11,862 bases of DNA, from contig DEBC01000037.1 of assembly GCA_002348365.1 (NCBI GenBank), positions 1-11,862 of the forward strand, in the 5' to 3' direction. The notes below the pieces were generated by a model, which did not search any database, was not told the DNA's origin, and saw only the letters and a program-made list of their open reading frames with translations. Shown piece after piece: positions 6,690 through 11,862 of the stretch (position 1 is its first letter; every line of letters starts with the position of its first letter). A program made the position numbers and the translations under genes. The DNA comes from Alphaproteobacteria bacterium UBA2966. GTDB lineage: Bacteria > Pseudomonadota > Alphaproteobacteria > UBA2966.

Positions 6690-7556
6690 CTAGACCGGAA
6701 AATACATATCCAACCAACCCTTTACCGCGTCGCGGGCGCGTGTACTGTCTACCGAGAACGGGAAGTGATCCACGTCCGAGGCTAGAATGAGATCGCAAGG
6801 TTGCTTCGCGTGCGCAAAAAGCTGCAGAGACTGGTCGGTCGGTGTCACGGAATCATCCGCCGCGTGGAACAGCAGAACCGGCCGTGGGGATATGTTCGCG
6901 ATTACGTCGTTCGCGCGGAAGTCATACATGGACTGCGCGGTCTCTGCAGGAAACTCCATCAGCACATTCTTGCCCATGTGCCCGCGCAGATTCTCAGGGA
7001 TCGGTACGATTTCCCAGCGCCCCACCATTAGCGACTCTCCGGTCTTCTCGCGATGGGCCTTGCCCTCACTAAGGATATTCTGGAACCGGGCCCACTCCTC
7101 GTCGGACTTGTGCTGCAGGCGGAACTTGCTCTCGCCGTCACCCCAGCCACATGACGAGATCACCGCAGCGATCCGCTTGTCGACACCACCGGCATAGACT
7201 GCGACGGCAGCGCCAAAGCTGTGGCCTATGACGCCAACCCGATCGCCGTCGACATAAGACTGTTTCGCAAACCAGGTGACCGCGTTCTTCACATCCTCCA
7301 CCTGGTCCTCGCACATGACCCAGCCGGTCTCACCCTCGCTGTCACCGCAGCTGCGGAAGTCGAAGCGCATTACGACATAGCCCCATTCGCACAGCATGTT
7401 GGCCAAGATCTCTGGGGTAGAGCCGTCCTTACCCGTTCCGAATCCGTGCAGCACGAGAAAGGCAGGGCGCGTGTCGCCAGGCGCAAGATCGGCAGGCGTG
7501 TGGACCACGCCCGCAAGCATCAGCCCATCAGAATTGAAAGAAACATTCCGTTCCAT
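6690..7556 (-). CDS. Alpha/beta hydrolase (serine hydrolase / dienelactone-hydrolase-like)
   Basis: A 288-residue alpha/beta hydrolase of the broad esterase/dienelactone-hydrolase-like group (COG1073 type). Seen: the oxyanion segment LVLHGFGTGKDG (34-45), RFDFRSCGDSEG (64-75), the nucleophile elbow GHSFGAA (111-117) with Ser113, the acid loop HAADDSVTP with Asp235, and DVDHFP with His264, giving a full Ser-Asp-His triad. There is no signal peptide, so it should act in the cytoplasm on a small ester, lactone or C-C bond substrate. The ATG at 7556 has AAGGGA about 7 bases upstream. It is the first gene of the four-gene minus-strand operon; a palindrome at 7655-7673 lies 99-117 bases ahead of its start and could control the operon. 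Confidence 0.88.
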   Translation of the reverse strand: MERNVSFNSDGLMLAGVVHTPADLAPGDTRPAFLVLHGFGTGKDGSTPEILANMLCEWGYVVMRFDFRSCGDSEGETGWVMCEDQVEDVKNAVTWFAKQSYVDGDRVGVIGHSFGAAVAVYAGGVDKRIAAVISSCGWGDGESKFRLQHKSDEEWARFQNILSEGKAHREKTGESLMVGRWEIVPIPENLRGHMGKNVLMEFPAETAQSMYDFRANDVIANISPRPVLLFHAADDSVTPTDQSLQLFAHAKQPCDLILASDVDHFPFSVDSTRARDAVKGWLDMYFPV

Positions 7557-7618
7557 GTTCGGTTCCCTTTTCTTCTCAAGCCTACTCGGTCGCGCACGTC
7601 TTCTTCATTCCGCGAGGC

Positions 7619-7765
7619 CTAACGGTAGATTTTGCCCGTGCCCGTCTCGCACAAATTTACCTGATCGGTAAATACGTGAGGATACTTTTGAGAGAGTAGC
7701 GTGATGTTCATATAACCGTGCAGATTGAATGTCATCGAAAGATCGCCCACGCTGCCGGACTTCAT
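7619..7765 (-). CDS. Possible small ORF or gene remnant, 48 residues
   Basis: An ATG-started ORF whose product begins MKSGSVGDLSMTFNLHGYMN and ends ETGTGKIYR. The composition is protein-like (aromatics and mixed polar residues, few arginines) and third codon positions are G/C in roughly 60 percent. No family is recognised and no good ribosome binding site is seen. The palindrome at 7655-7673 falls inside it, so it could equally be non-coding leader DNA. Confidence 0.18.
   Translation of the reverse strand: MKSGSVGDLSMTFNLHGYMNITLLSQKYPHVFTDQVNLCETGTGKIYR
7655..7673. promoter_or_regulatory. Palindrome, candidate operator of the hydrolase operon
   Basis: ATTTACC (7655-7661) and GGTAAAT (7667-7673) are perfect inverted 7-base arms around TGATC. 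A 19-base AT-edged palindrome of this size is typical of a TetR- or MarR-type dimer site. It lies about 100 bases upstream of the first gene of the minus-strand operon. The regulator is not in the window. Confidence 0.4.
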
Positions 7766-8027
7766 GACAAACCTATGTGGTCTTCACAAAGCATGTTGAA
7801 GATCCCAACGCGTTTCACCTCGGCGAATGTCAACCGACATCGGCCGTGATGCCGAACACCCGCCCTTACCAAGGCAACGGCCGGGTCGCAGCCTCGAAAT
7901 TGGTGATGGAGTCGGTCGACAGTTTCGGTCCTCACGGATACCGAAAATCGCGCTTGAGCGACAAGCGGACCTGCGAAAGGCCTTCCTCGTCGGCACCGAA
8001 GCAGATGTGATAAAAACGTTTACGACA

Positions 8028-8183
8028 CTACTCTACTAGGCAAAGGTGATCTTGTTCGCGCCCACGCCAGCGCGCCACGCTGTCGTGCGCCGTGGTCTGG
8101 AAGCTCGCGTTAGCGTAAAACGACAGTCCGGTCTTAATTTTAGAAACCTCGGCGCCAACTTGTTGGAGGTTTTTAAAACTCAT
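8028..8183 (-). CDS. Possible small ORF or gene remnant, 51 residues
   Basis: Product starts MSFKNLQQVGAEVSKIKTGL and ends DHLCLVE. GGAAG lies 6 bases before the ATG. The frame is open upstream of the ATG (reading TEPNGKWKPV just before the Met), and after the stop it reopens for about 30 codons, a pattern that fits either chance in a lower-GC stretch or a decayed longer gene. No family recognised. Confidence 0.18.
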   Translation of the reverse strand: MSFKNLQQVGAEVSKIKTGLSFYANASFQTTAHDSVARWRGREQDHLCLVE

Positions 8184-8244
8184 GACAGGCTTCCATTTGC
8201 CATTCGGCTCAGTAAGGTAACATTGGCGTTAAGCGCTGGCCTTC

Positions 8245-8284
8245 GACCTAGAATTAGGTCAAGCACCGAAACCGAATTTTCGGT
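8245..8284. promoter_or_regulatory. Two adjacent palindromes upstream of the metallo-hydrolase gene
   Basis: GACCTA-GAAT-TAGGTC (8245-8260) is a perfect 6-base inverted repeat. Four bases on, ACCGAA (8265-8270) is repeated directly as ACCGAA (8271-8276) and then inverted after TT as TTCGGT (8279-8284). The same ACCGAA/TTCGGT words form another inverted repeat at 7923-7946. The pair sits 80-119 bases before the ATG at 8364, as expected for operators or a structured leader. Confidence 0.3.
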
Positions 8285-8363
8285 TCGGGACCACAAGTCC
8301 GCCCATCTCGTGTACACACGGGCCTGCACAACCTTTGCAAGGCCTCATCAATCACGGACCGTC

Positions 8364-8999
8364 ATGAAAGCCATCATTATCCCCGTCACCGCCTTCCATC
8401 AGAACTGTTCGCTCCTTTGGTGTACCGAAACGCAAAAGGCCGCGATCGTGGACCCCGGTGGCGAGATCGACCGCATTAACGCGGCGATCGCCGACCACGG
8501 GGTCGAGGTCGAGAAGATCATACTCACCCACGGCCACATCGATCACGCGGGCGCCGCCGCCGACCTGTCCGACCTGCTGGCTGTGCCCATCGAGGGCCCG
8601 CATATCGAGGACAAGTTCTGGCTCGAGCAGCTGGCCGAACAGGGCGCGCGCTTCGGTATCGATGCCGGCCGTCCTTTTACACCCTCGCGCTGGCTAGAGC
8701 AGGGTGACAGTGTCACCGTCGGCAACCTGACCTTTGAGGTGCGCCTTTGCCCGGGACACACACCGGGGCACATCATCTTCTTCGAACCGATCTCGCGCAT
8801 TGCCTTCGTTGGCGACGTCCTGTTCCAGGGGTCGATCGGCCGAACGGACCTCCCCGGCGGCGACCACAACACGCTACTCGCCTCGATCCGCAATCAGCTT
8901 TGGCCGCTGGGCGACGACGTCACCTTCGTGCCGGGCCACGGCCCGACCTCTACCCTCGGCCATGAGCGTACAACGAACCCCTTTCTTCGCGAGGGATAA
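8364..8999 (+). CDS. YcbL-type metallo-beta-lactamase-fold hydrolase (glyoxalase II-like)
   Basis: A 211-residue metallo-beta-lactamase-fold protein closely following E. coli YcbL, a type-I glyoxalase II-like thioesterase (215 residues). The zinc-binding set is complete: THGHIDH (55-61; His56, His58, Asp60, His61), CPGHTPGH (129-136; His132), GDVLF (150-154; Asp151) and PGHGP (190-194; His192). The start IIPVTAFHQNCSLLWC and the end GPTSTLGHERTTNPFL match the YcbL pattern along the whole length. Such enzymes hydrolyse glutathione or other thiol esters. An upstream in-frame extension to 8046 has an un-protein-like composition and no family match, so the ATG at 8364 is taken; its ribosome binding site is weak. 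It converges on the unknown gene at 9006, with 6 bases between stop codons. Confidence 0.9.
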   Translation: MKAIIIPVTAFHQNCSLLWCTETQKAAIVDPGGEIDRINAAIADHGVEVEKIILTHGHIDHAGAAADLSDLLAVPIEGPHIEDKFWLEQLAEQGARFGIDAGRPFTPSRWLEQGDSVTVGNLTFEVRLCPGHTPGHIIFFEPISRIAFVGDVLFQGSIGRTDLPGGDHNTLLASIRNQLWPLGDDVTFVPGHGPTSTLGHERTTNPFLREG

Positions 9000-9016
9000 C
9001 CGCCGTTATCGGTTTT
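8995..9016 (+). terminator. Hairpin over the two convergent stop codons, possible terminator
   Basis: GATAAC (8995-9000), loop CGCC, GTTATC (9005-9010), then GGTTTT. The stem contains the TAA stop of the metallo-hydrolase and the reverse complement of the TAA stop of the opposing gene. Six base pairs and a four-T tract make a modest rightward intrinsic terminator; leftward there is no T run. Confidence 0.4.
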
Positions 9017-9938
9017 GCGTGATAGGCTCCGTACGCGGCTTGAAAAAATCGGGCAGTTCAGTCTCCTTCAGCCCCTCATAGAGGCAATGTTTCTTGAGAT
9101 GCGCCTCATGCTGCTCGTCGGGCGACGCGTCCATGGCCGGCGTAGTGGGAATGCACCCCTCGCAATAGGCCTTGAGCGTGCGCAAGGGTGGCTCGCCCTT
9201 GATTGATTCATAAAGCTCGACCGCCGCGTCGATCTTGGCTTTCTCTGCTTCGGCGACCAGCACGACCGAGCCTTCGGAGCCCATCGCCCCGCCGCCGCCC
9301 ACATGGGTAGTATCCTCGATCCCGAAAAGTATCTGCAGCGCCTGCACTTCCGTGATTACCGTGGCGTTTGTCACGGGCATCATCCCTACACGCTGGCCCG
9401 CATGATAGTAGAAGGTATCCTGACCCATGTGCCGAGCCGCGTCGGTCACAGATGGGATCAGCTTCTCTAGCCCGAGCGGAATGATCAGGTGCCCACCGCG
9501 GGCCATCATGATACCCATAGCGAAGCCGATCGTTCCGCAGCCAGGATGGGCGCAGAACACACCAGCGTTGAACTCGGGATCGACCGCGTTGGCGCCCTTG
9601 ATAAAGACGCTGGTGCTGTCGAAGTTCCGCAGCATCTCGTCCATGCGCGGCGCGGGCGGTGTGAGCTCACCCTTCACCAGATGGATGATCGGTGGCTTCT
9701 CCTCAGGCTGAGTCTGACACAGCACGTTGTTGATCACTTGCCCCGACAGATAGAACTGCTTGTGCGGCACCTCGCCCATGACCTCCTCGGCCACGAACAC
9801 GTTAGTTGAGCCATGCGCGATGATCATCTCACTATTGGCATAGGCGTTCTGCACGGCGGGCAGCGCCGCAACAGCCTTGCCGATGATCCGACGGCCCTCC
9901 CAGGGGGTGAAAACAAACGAGGCGCGCACTTTGCTCAT
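9006..9938 (-). CDS. Conserved-looking protein of unknown function, 310 residues
   Basis: I do not recognise a named family. The sequence is glycine-rich and enzyme-like, with no signal peptide or membrane span. Notable segments: FTPWEGRRIIGKAVAALP (10-27); IIAHGSTNVFVAEEVMGE (39-56), whose GSTN...E resembles ligand loops of LUD/NagB-like folds; FIKGANAVDPEFNAGVF (112-128); FCAHPGCGTIG (128-138); LIIPLGLEKLIPSV (151-164); and GGGGAMGSEGSVVLV (214-228). The C-terminal 50 residues carry YCEGCIP (Cys259, Cys262), His277, His280, His284 and Cys285, which could form a metal site. It looks like a soluble ligand- or nucleotide-binding enzyme; that is inference. The ATG at 9938 (AGGA nine bases upstream) is preferred to a GTG at 9971. 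It is divergent from the HIBADH-like gene, 177 bases apart. Confidence 0.75.
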   Translation of the reverse strand: MSKVRASFVFTPWEGRRIIGKAVAALPAVQNAYANSEMIIAHGSTNVFVAEEVMGEVPHKQFYLSGQVINNVLCQTQPEEKPPIIHLVKGELTPPAPRMDEMLRNFDSTSVFIKGANAVDPEFNAGVFCAHPGCGTIGFAMGIMMARGGHLIIPLGLEKLIPSVTDAARHMGQDTFYYHAGQRVGMMPVTNATVITEVQALQILFGIEDTTHVGGGGAMGSEGSVVLVAEAEKAKIDAAVELYESIKGEPPLRTLKAYCEGCIPTTPAMDASPDEQHEAHLKKHCLYEGLKETELPDFFKPRTEPITQNR

Positions 9939-10115
9939 TTTTCGAATTCCTATTACGGACAGAACGGCCACGACCGCCCCTAGTTAAGGAGCGGATAATA
10001 CCATAAACCCGTAAGGCGGACCGCAGTGCATACTTCCTTCGCAATCCCCGAGCGCGTAACGTCAATGGTACGTGAACCCGGTGCGGCCCGGGAGCCATCA
10101 CATGGAGAATTGTCG

Positions 10116-11024
10116 GTGAAAATTGGTCTTTGCGGCACTGGCAACATGGGCGCAGCCATAGGCGCGCGGCTCATGGAAAAACGACACAAGCTCACGGTCT
10201 GGAACCGCACCACTCGGCGCACAAAGATACTAACGAACGAAGGCGCCGCACGCGTCTCCACGCCCGCTGAGCTGTTCTACGAAAATCAAGTGGTGATCAA
10301 CATTACCATCGACGACAAGGCGGTGAAGACGGTCTACGAGGGCCGGGATGGCCTTTTTTCAGGCAACCTCAAGGGCAAGCTCATCATAGAGATGAGCACA
10401 CTTCTACCGGAAACCACCCGCCGCCTCGAAGAACGGGTTCGGGCCGCAGGCGGCGCTTTCGTCGAATGTCCGGTTGGCGGCTCCATCGTCCCCGCCCGCA
10501 GCGGGAATCTGATCGGCATGGCTGGTAGCACACCCGCCGCCTTCAAGCGTGCCCGACCCATCCTCGACCAGCTGTGTCGGCGGCTGGACCGGGTCGGTAC
10601 CGTCGGTGCAGGGAACACCATGAAACTCGCAATCAACCTTCCCCTGCTCGCCTACTGGGAAGCGCTGGGTGAGGCCATCTCCCTAACAGAAACAGCCGGA
10701 ATTAAGAGGGCGCTCGCTGCCGATATCCTCGCGGATTCCAGCGGGGCGGCGAAGGTAGGCCCTGCGCGCCTGCCCTGGATTATGGATGCGATTGGCGGGA
10801 AATTCCCCAAGTCGACCAGCTTCCAGATGAGCGGCGGTGCCAAGGATGCAACCCAGATGGTCGCACTGGCCCGCGCCAACGGCTTCGAGGTGCCAGTGAT
10901 CGACGCGACCCGTAAATCCTACAAGCAAGCAGCCACCGGAATTTGGGCACACCGGGATTTTGCGCTGCTTTCGGCCTGGCGCGTACTGAAAAGCAACAAG
11001 CGCAAGACAGAGAATGGACGTTGA
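10116..11024 (+). CDS. NAD(P)-dependent 3-hydroxyisobutyrate-dehydrogenase-family oxidoreductase
   Basis: A 302-residue beta-hydroxyacid dehydrogenase (6PGDH_NAD-binding domain, about 1-160, then the all-helical domain, about 164-285). The Rossmann motif is KIGLCGTGNMGAAIG (2-16), and WNRTTRR (29-35) after strand 2 suggests NADPH, since the position usually holding Asp is Asn-Arg. The substrate motif reads CPVGGSIVPARSG (118-130), a variant of PVSGG like that in glyoxylate/succinic-semialdehyde reductases. Catalytic Lys170 and Asn174 are in GNTMKLAIN. The family oxidises or reduces 3-hydroxyacids such as 3-hydroxyisobutyrate, tartronate semialdehyde, malonic semialdehyde or threonate. The GTG at 10116 with GGAG upstream fits the family's N-terminus; the frame is open back to 10026 but that extension has no family counterpart. 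First of a plus-strand run with the pirin-like and PdxA-like genes, suggesting one transcript. Confidence 0.88.
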   Translation: MKIGLCGTGNMGAAIGARLMEKRHKLTVWNRTTRRTKILTNEGAARVSTPAELFYENQVVINITIDDKAVKTVYEGRDGLFSGNLKGKLIIEMSTLLPETTRRLEERVRAAGGAFVECPVGGSIVPARSGNLIGMAGSTPAAFKRARPILDQLCRRLDRVGTVGAGNTMKLAINLPLLAYWEALGEAISLTETAGIKRALAADILADSSGAAKVGPARLPWIMDAIGGKFPKSTSFQMSGGAKDATQMVALARANGFEVPVIDATRKSYKQAATGIWAHRDFALLSAWRVLKSNKRKTENGR

Positions 11025-11079
11025 TTTGCAGGCGTATGGGCATACCTTTTATTTTGATCATTTTTGAAGGCAGACCTGC

Positions 11080-11457
11080 GTGTCGAATTCGACATCGAGC
11101 GCAATCGAGCATTTGATCAAGGGCCGCCCGCGCGACATAGTCGGCTTCGAGTTGTCGCGGGCGTTGCCCTATGCCAAGCGGCGCACTGCCGGGCCGTTCA
11201 TTTCCTTCGGCCGTATAGGACCGGTGGAGTTCGATTCCAACAAAGGGATTGATGTGCGCCCCCAACCGCATATAGGTCTAGCTACAGTCACCTATCTGTT
11301 CGAGGGCGAGATCATGCACCCCGATGAGGAGCGTCACATCTGGTGGAACTTCGTCTCGAGTTCCAAGAAACGCATCGAGCAGGCCAAAGCCGGCTGGAGG
11401 GAAAGCCGCTTTGGCATGATCAAGGGGGGTGACGAGTTCACCCCGCTGCCTGAGTAG
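11080..11457 (+). pseudogene. Pirin gene with large in-frame internal deletion
   Basis: The 125-residue product joins two ends of a pirin. Residues about 15-80 are a typical pirin N-terminus: RALPYAKRRTAGPFISFGRI, GIDVRPQPHIGLATVTYLFE and EGEIMH, with the first two metal-site histidines in RPQPHIG. Straight after HP the sequence becomes a typical pirin C-terminus, RHIWWNFVSSSKKRIEQAK to FTPLPE. Normal pirins are about 230-300 residues; the part carrying the remaining metal ligands, the rest of the first barrel and the second barrel is missing. The join is near 11319-11332 and keeps the frame. Pirins are Fe-cupins, some with quercetinase activity. The product is unlikely to fold as a pirin, hence the pseudogene label, but the frame is intact, so a recent deletion or an assembly artefact are both possible. 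GTG start with GAAGG nine bases upstream; it lies 55 bases after the dehydrogenase and 8 before the PdxA-like gene. Confidence 0.8.
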
Positions 11458-11465
11458 TAACGACC

Positions 11466-11862
11466 GTGTCCAAGCGCCCCAACGTCATCACCATGGGCGA
11501 TCCTGCCGGAGTCGGGCCCGAAGTAATATGCAAAGCACTCGCCGCACTGCCGGCGGGACGCCGATCGGGCCTCGCCGTGATTGGGTCGCGACCAGTTCTC
11601 GAGAGCGCCAATAGGCTGTGTAAGACCGGTCTAACCTTCGGGGAACACGGTGTCACGCTGATCGAGATCGAGACAGATGGCGTCGCTGACGCCCCCGCCG
11701 GAGAGGTCTCTGCAGCAGCCGGCGAAGCCGCTTATCAATACGTCGTGCGTGCTGTGGACATGGCTAAGATGGGCGAGGCTGGTTGCATTGTCACTGCGCC
11801 AATCAACAAGGCTTCGCTTAATGCCGCCGGCCATAACTATGATGGGCACACAGGTTTGCTAA
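11466..11862 (+). CDS. pdxA: PdxA/PdxA2-family dehydrogenase, 5' part only
   Basis: The first 132 codons of a PdxA-family NAD-dependent dehydrogenase; the rest is beyond the right edge. PdxA converts 4-phosphohydroxy-L-threonine to an aminoacetone phosphate in vitamin B6 synthesis; PdxA2 acts on 4-phospho-threonate/erythronate in acid-sugar use. Seen: VITMGDPAGVGPEV (7-20), the family's N-terminal signature; TAPINKASLNAAGH (about 111-124), where Asn-Lys is as common in PdxA2; and GHTGLL at the edge, with the substrate-contacting His-Thr but Gly where the family usually has Glu. The GTG at 11466 lies 8 bases after the pirin stop codon with no clear ribosome binding site, consistent with translational coupling. 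With an HIBADH-type dehydrogenase in the same run, the PdxA2 role seems more likely than B6 synthesis, but this is not settled. Confidence 0.87.
   Translation, partial: MSKRPNVITMGDPAGVGPEVICKALAALPAGRRSGLAVIGSRPVLESANRLCKTGLTFGEHGVTLIEIETDGVADAPAGEVSAAAGEAAYQYVVRAVDMAKMGEAGCIVTAPINKASLNAAGHNYDGHTGLL

Larger units (their letters stand above)
7557..8363. other. 807-base stretch without a recognised gene
   Basis: This gap lies between the start of the hydrolase operon (leftward) and the metallo-beta-lactamase gene (rightward), so it must hold both promoters. No known protein family was recognised on either strand. It carries several inverted repeats (7655-7673, 7923-7946, 8245-8260, 8265-8284) and two small minus-strand ORFs whose residue make-up is less arginine/proline-rich than chance frames here: 48 residues at 7619-7765 (ending ETGTGKIYR) and 51 residues at 8028-8183 (starting MSFKNLQQVG, with GGAAG 6 bases before its ATG). 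The second stays open upstream of its ATG for another 16 codons and reopens after its stop, which could mean a decayed gene. Confidence 0.6.

Noticed and set aside
8046..8363. In-frame upstream extension of the metallo-hydrolase gene (about 106 extra codons)
   Set aside because: The homologous YcbL pattern begins exactly at the Met at 8364; the extension has an unnatural composition and no family counterpart.
10026..10115. In-frame upstream extension of the HIBADH-like gene
   Set aside because: The family's beta-strand plus GxGxxG motif should begin within the first few residues, as it does from the GTG at 10116, which also has GGAG upstream.
11034..11053. GTATG-GG-CATAC followed by a T-rich stretch, possible terminator after the HIBADH-like gene
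   Set aside because: The loop would be only 2 bases, leaving a 4-base-pair stem, and the next gene starts close by in the same direction.
1..11862. CRISPR arrays, insertion sequences, integrases, attachment sites, rRNA or tRNA genes
   Set aside because: No regularly spaced direct repeats, transposase or integrase motifs, or RNA-gene signatures were seen on either strand.

Overview
The window reads as an accessory catabolic region of a moderately high-GC proteobacterial chromosome, most likely an alphaproteobacterium. The evidence is the gene content (a BisC/DMSO-reductase-type molybdoenzyme, EamA transporter, class IV aminotransferase, pirin, PdxA2-like enzyme), the mix of ATG and GTG starts, and short dense intergenic spacing. 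This placement is an inference; no rRNA, tRNA, mobile element or CRISPR array was seen.

Layout. The left edge holds the 5' part of a short-chain dehydrogenase on the minus strand (1-243), divergent from a 770-residue cytoplasmic molybdopterin oxidoreductase (347-2659, +). A class IV PLP aminotransferase (2905-3807, -) and an EamA/DMT transporter (3890-4858, +) diverge across an 82-base gap carrying a long inverted repeat. A minus-strand operon follows, in transcription order: alpha/beta hydrolase (7556-6690), cupin (6630-6058), RutD-like alpha/beta hydrolase (6018-5233), RutC-like RidA protein (5206-4823). Next is an 807-base stretch without a recognised gene but with several palindromes and two small ORFs. 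Then come a YcbL-type metallo-beta-lactamase hydrolase (8364-8999, +) and, converging on it, a 310-residue protein of unknown function (9938-9006, -). The right edge is a plus-strand run: a 3-hydroxyisobutyrate-dehydrogenase-family enzyme (10116-11024), a pirin gene lacking its middle (11080-11457), and the 5' part of a PdxA/PdxA2-type dehydrogenase (11466 to the edge).

How it may work together (inference). The RutC/RutD-like pair is the most telling signal: these families deal with the reactive enamine/imine and carbamate products of pyrimidine-ring cleavage, yet no rutA or rutB lies beside them here. A cupin and a second hydrolase take those places. Together with an uptake or efflux carrier, a transaminase, two oxidoreductases and a molybdoenzyme, this suggests breakdown of a small nitrogen-containing, possibly ring-derived, substrate. 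The right-hand pair (HIBADH-like plus PdxA2-like) matches the enzyme types of four-carbon acid-sugar catabolism (threonate/erythronate), but the kinase expected there is not in the window. The substrate cannot be read from sequence alone.

Most noteworthy: the pirin gene that fuses a normal N-terminus to a normal C-terminus in frame, the 35-base operator-like inverted repeat, the RutC/RutD-like pair outside a rut operon, a cupin lacking its last canonical metal-ligand histidine, and the unrecognised 310-residue protein.
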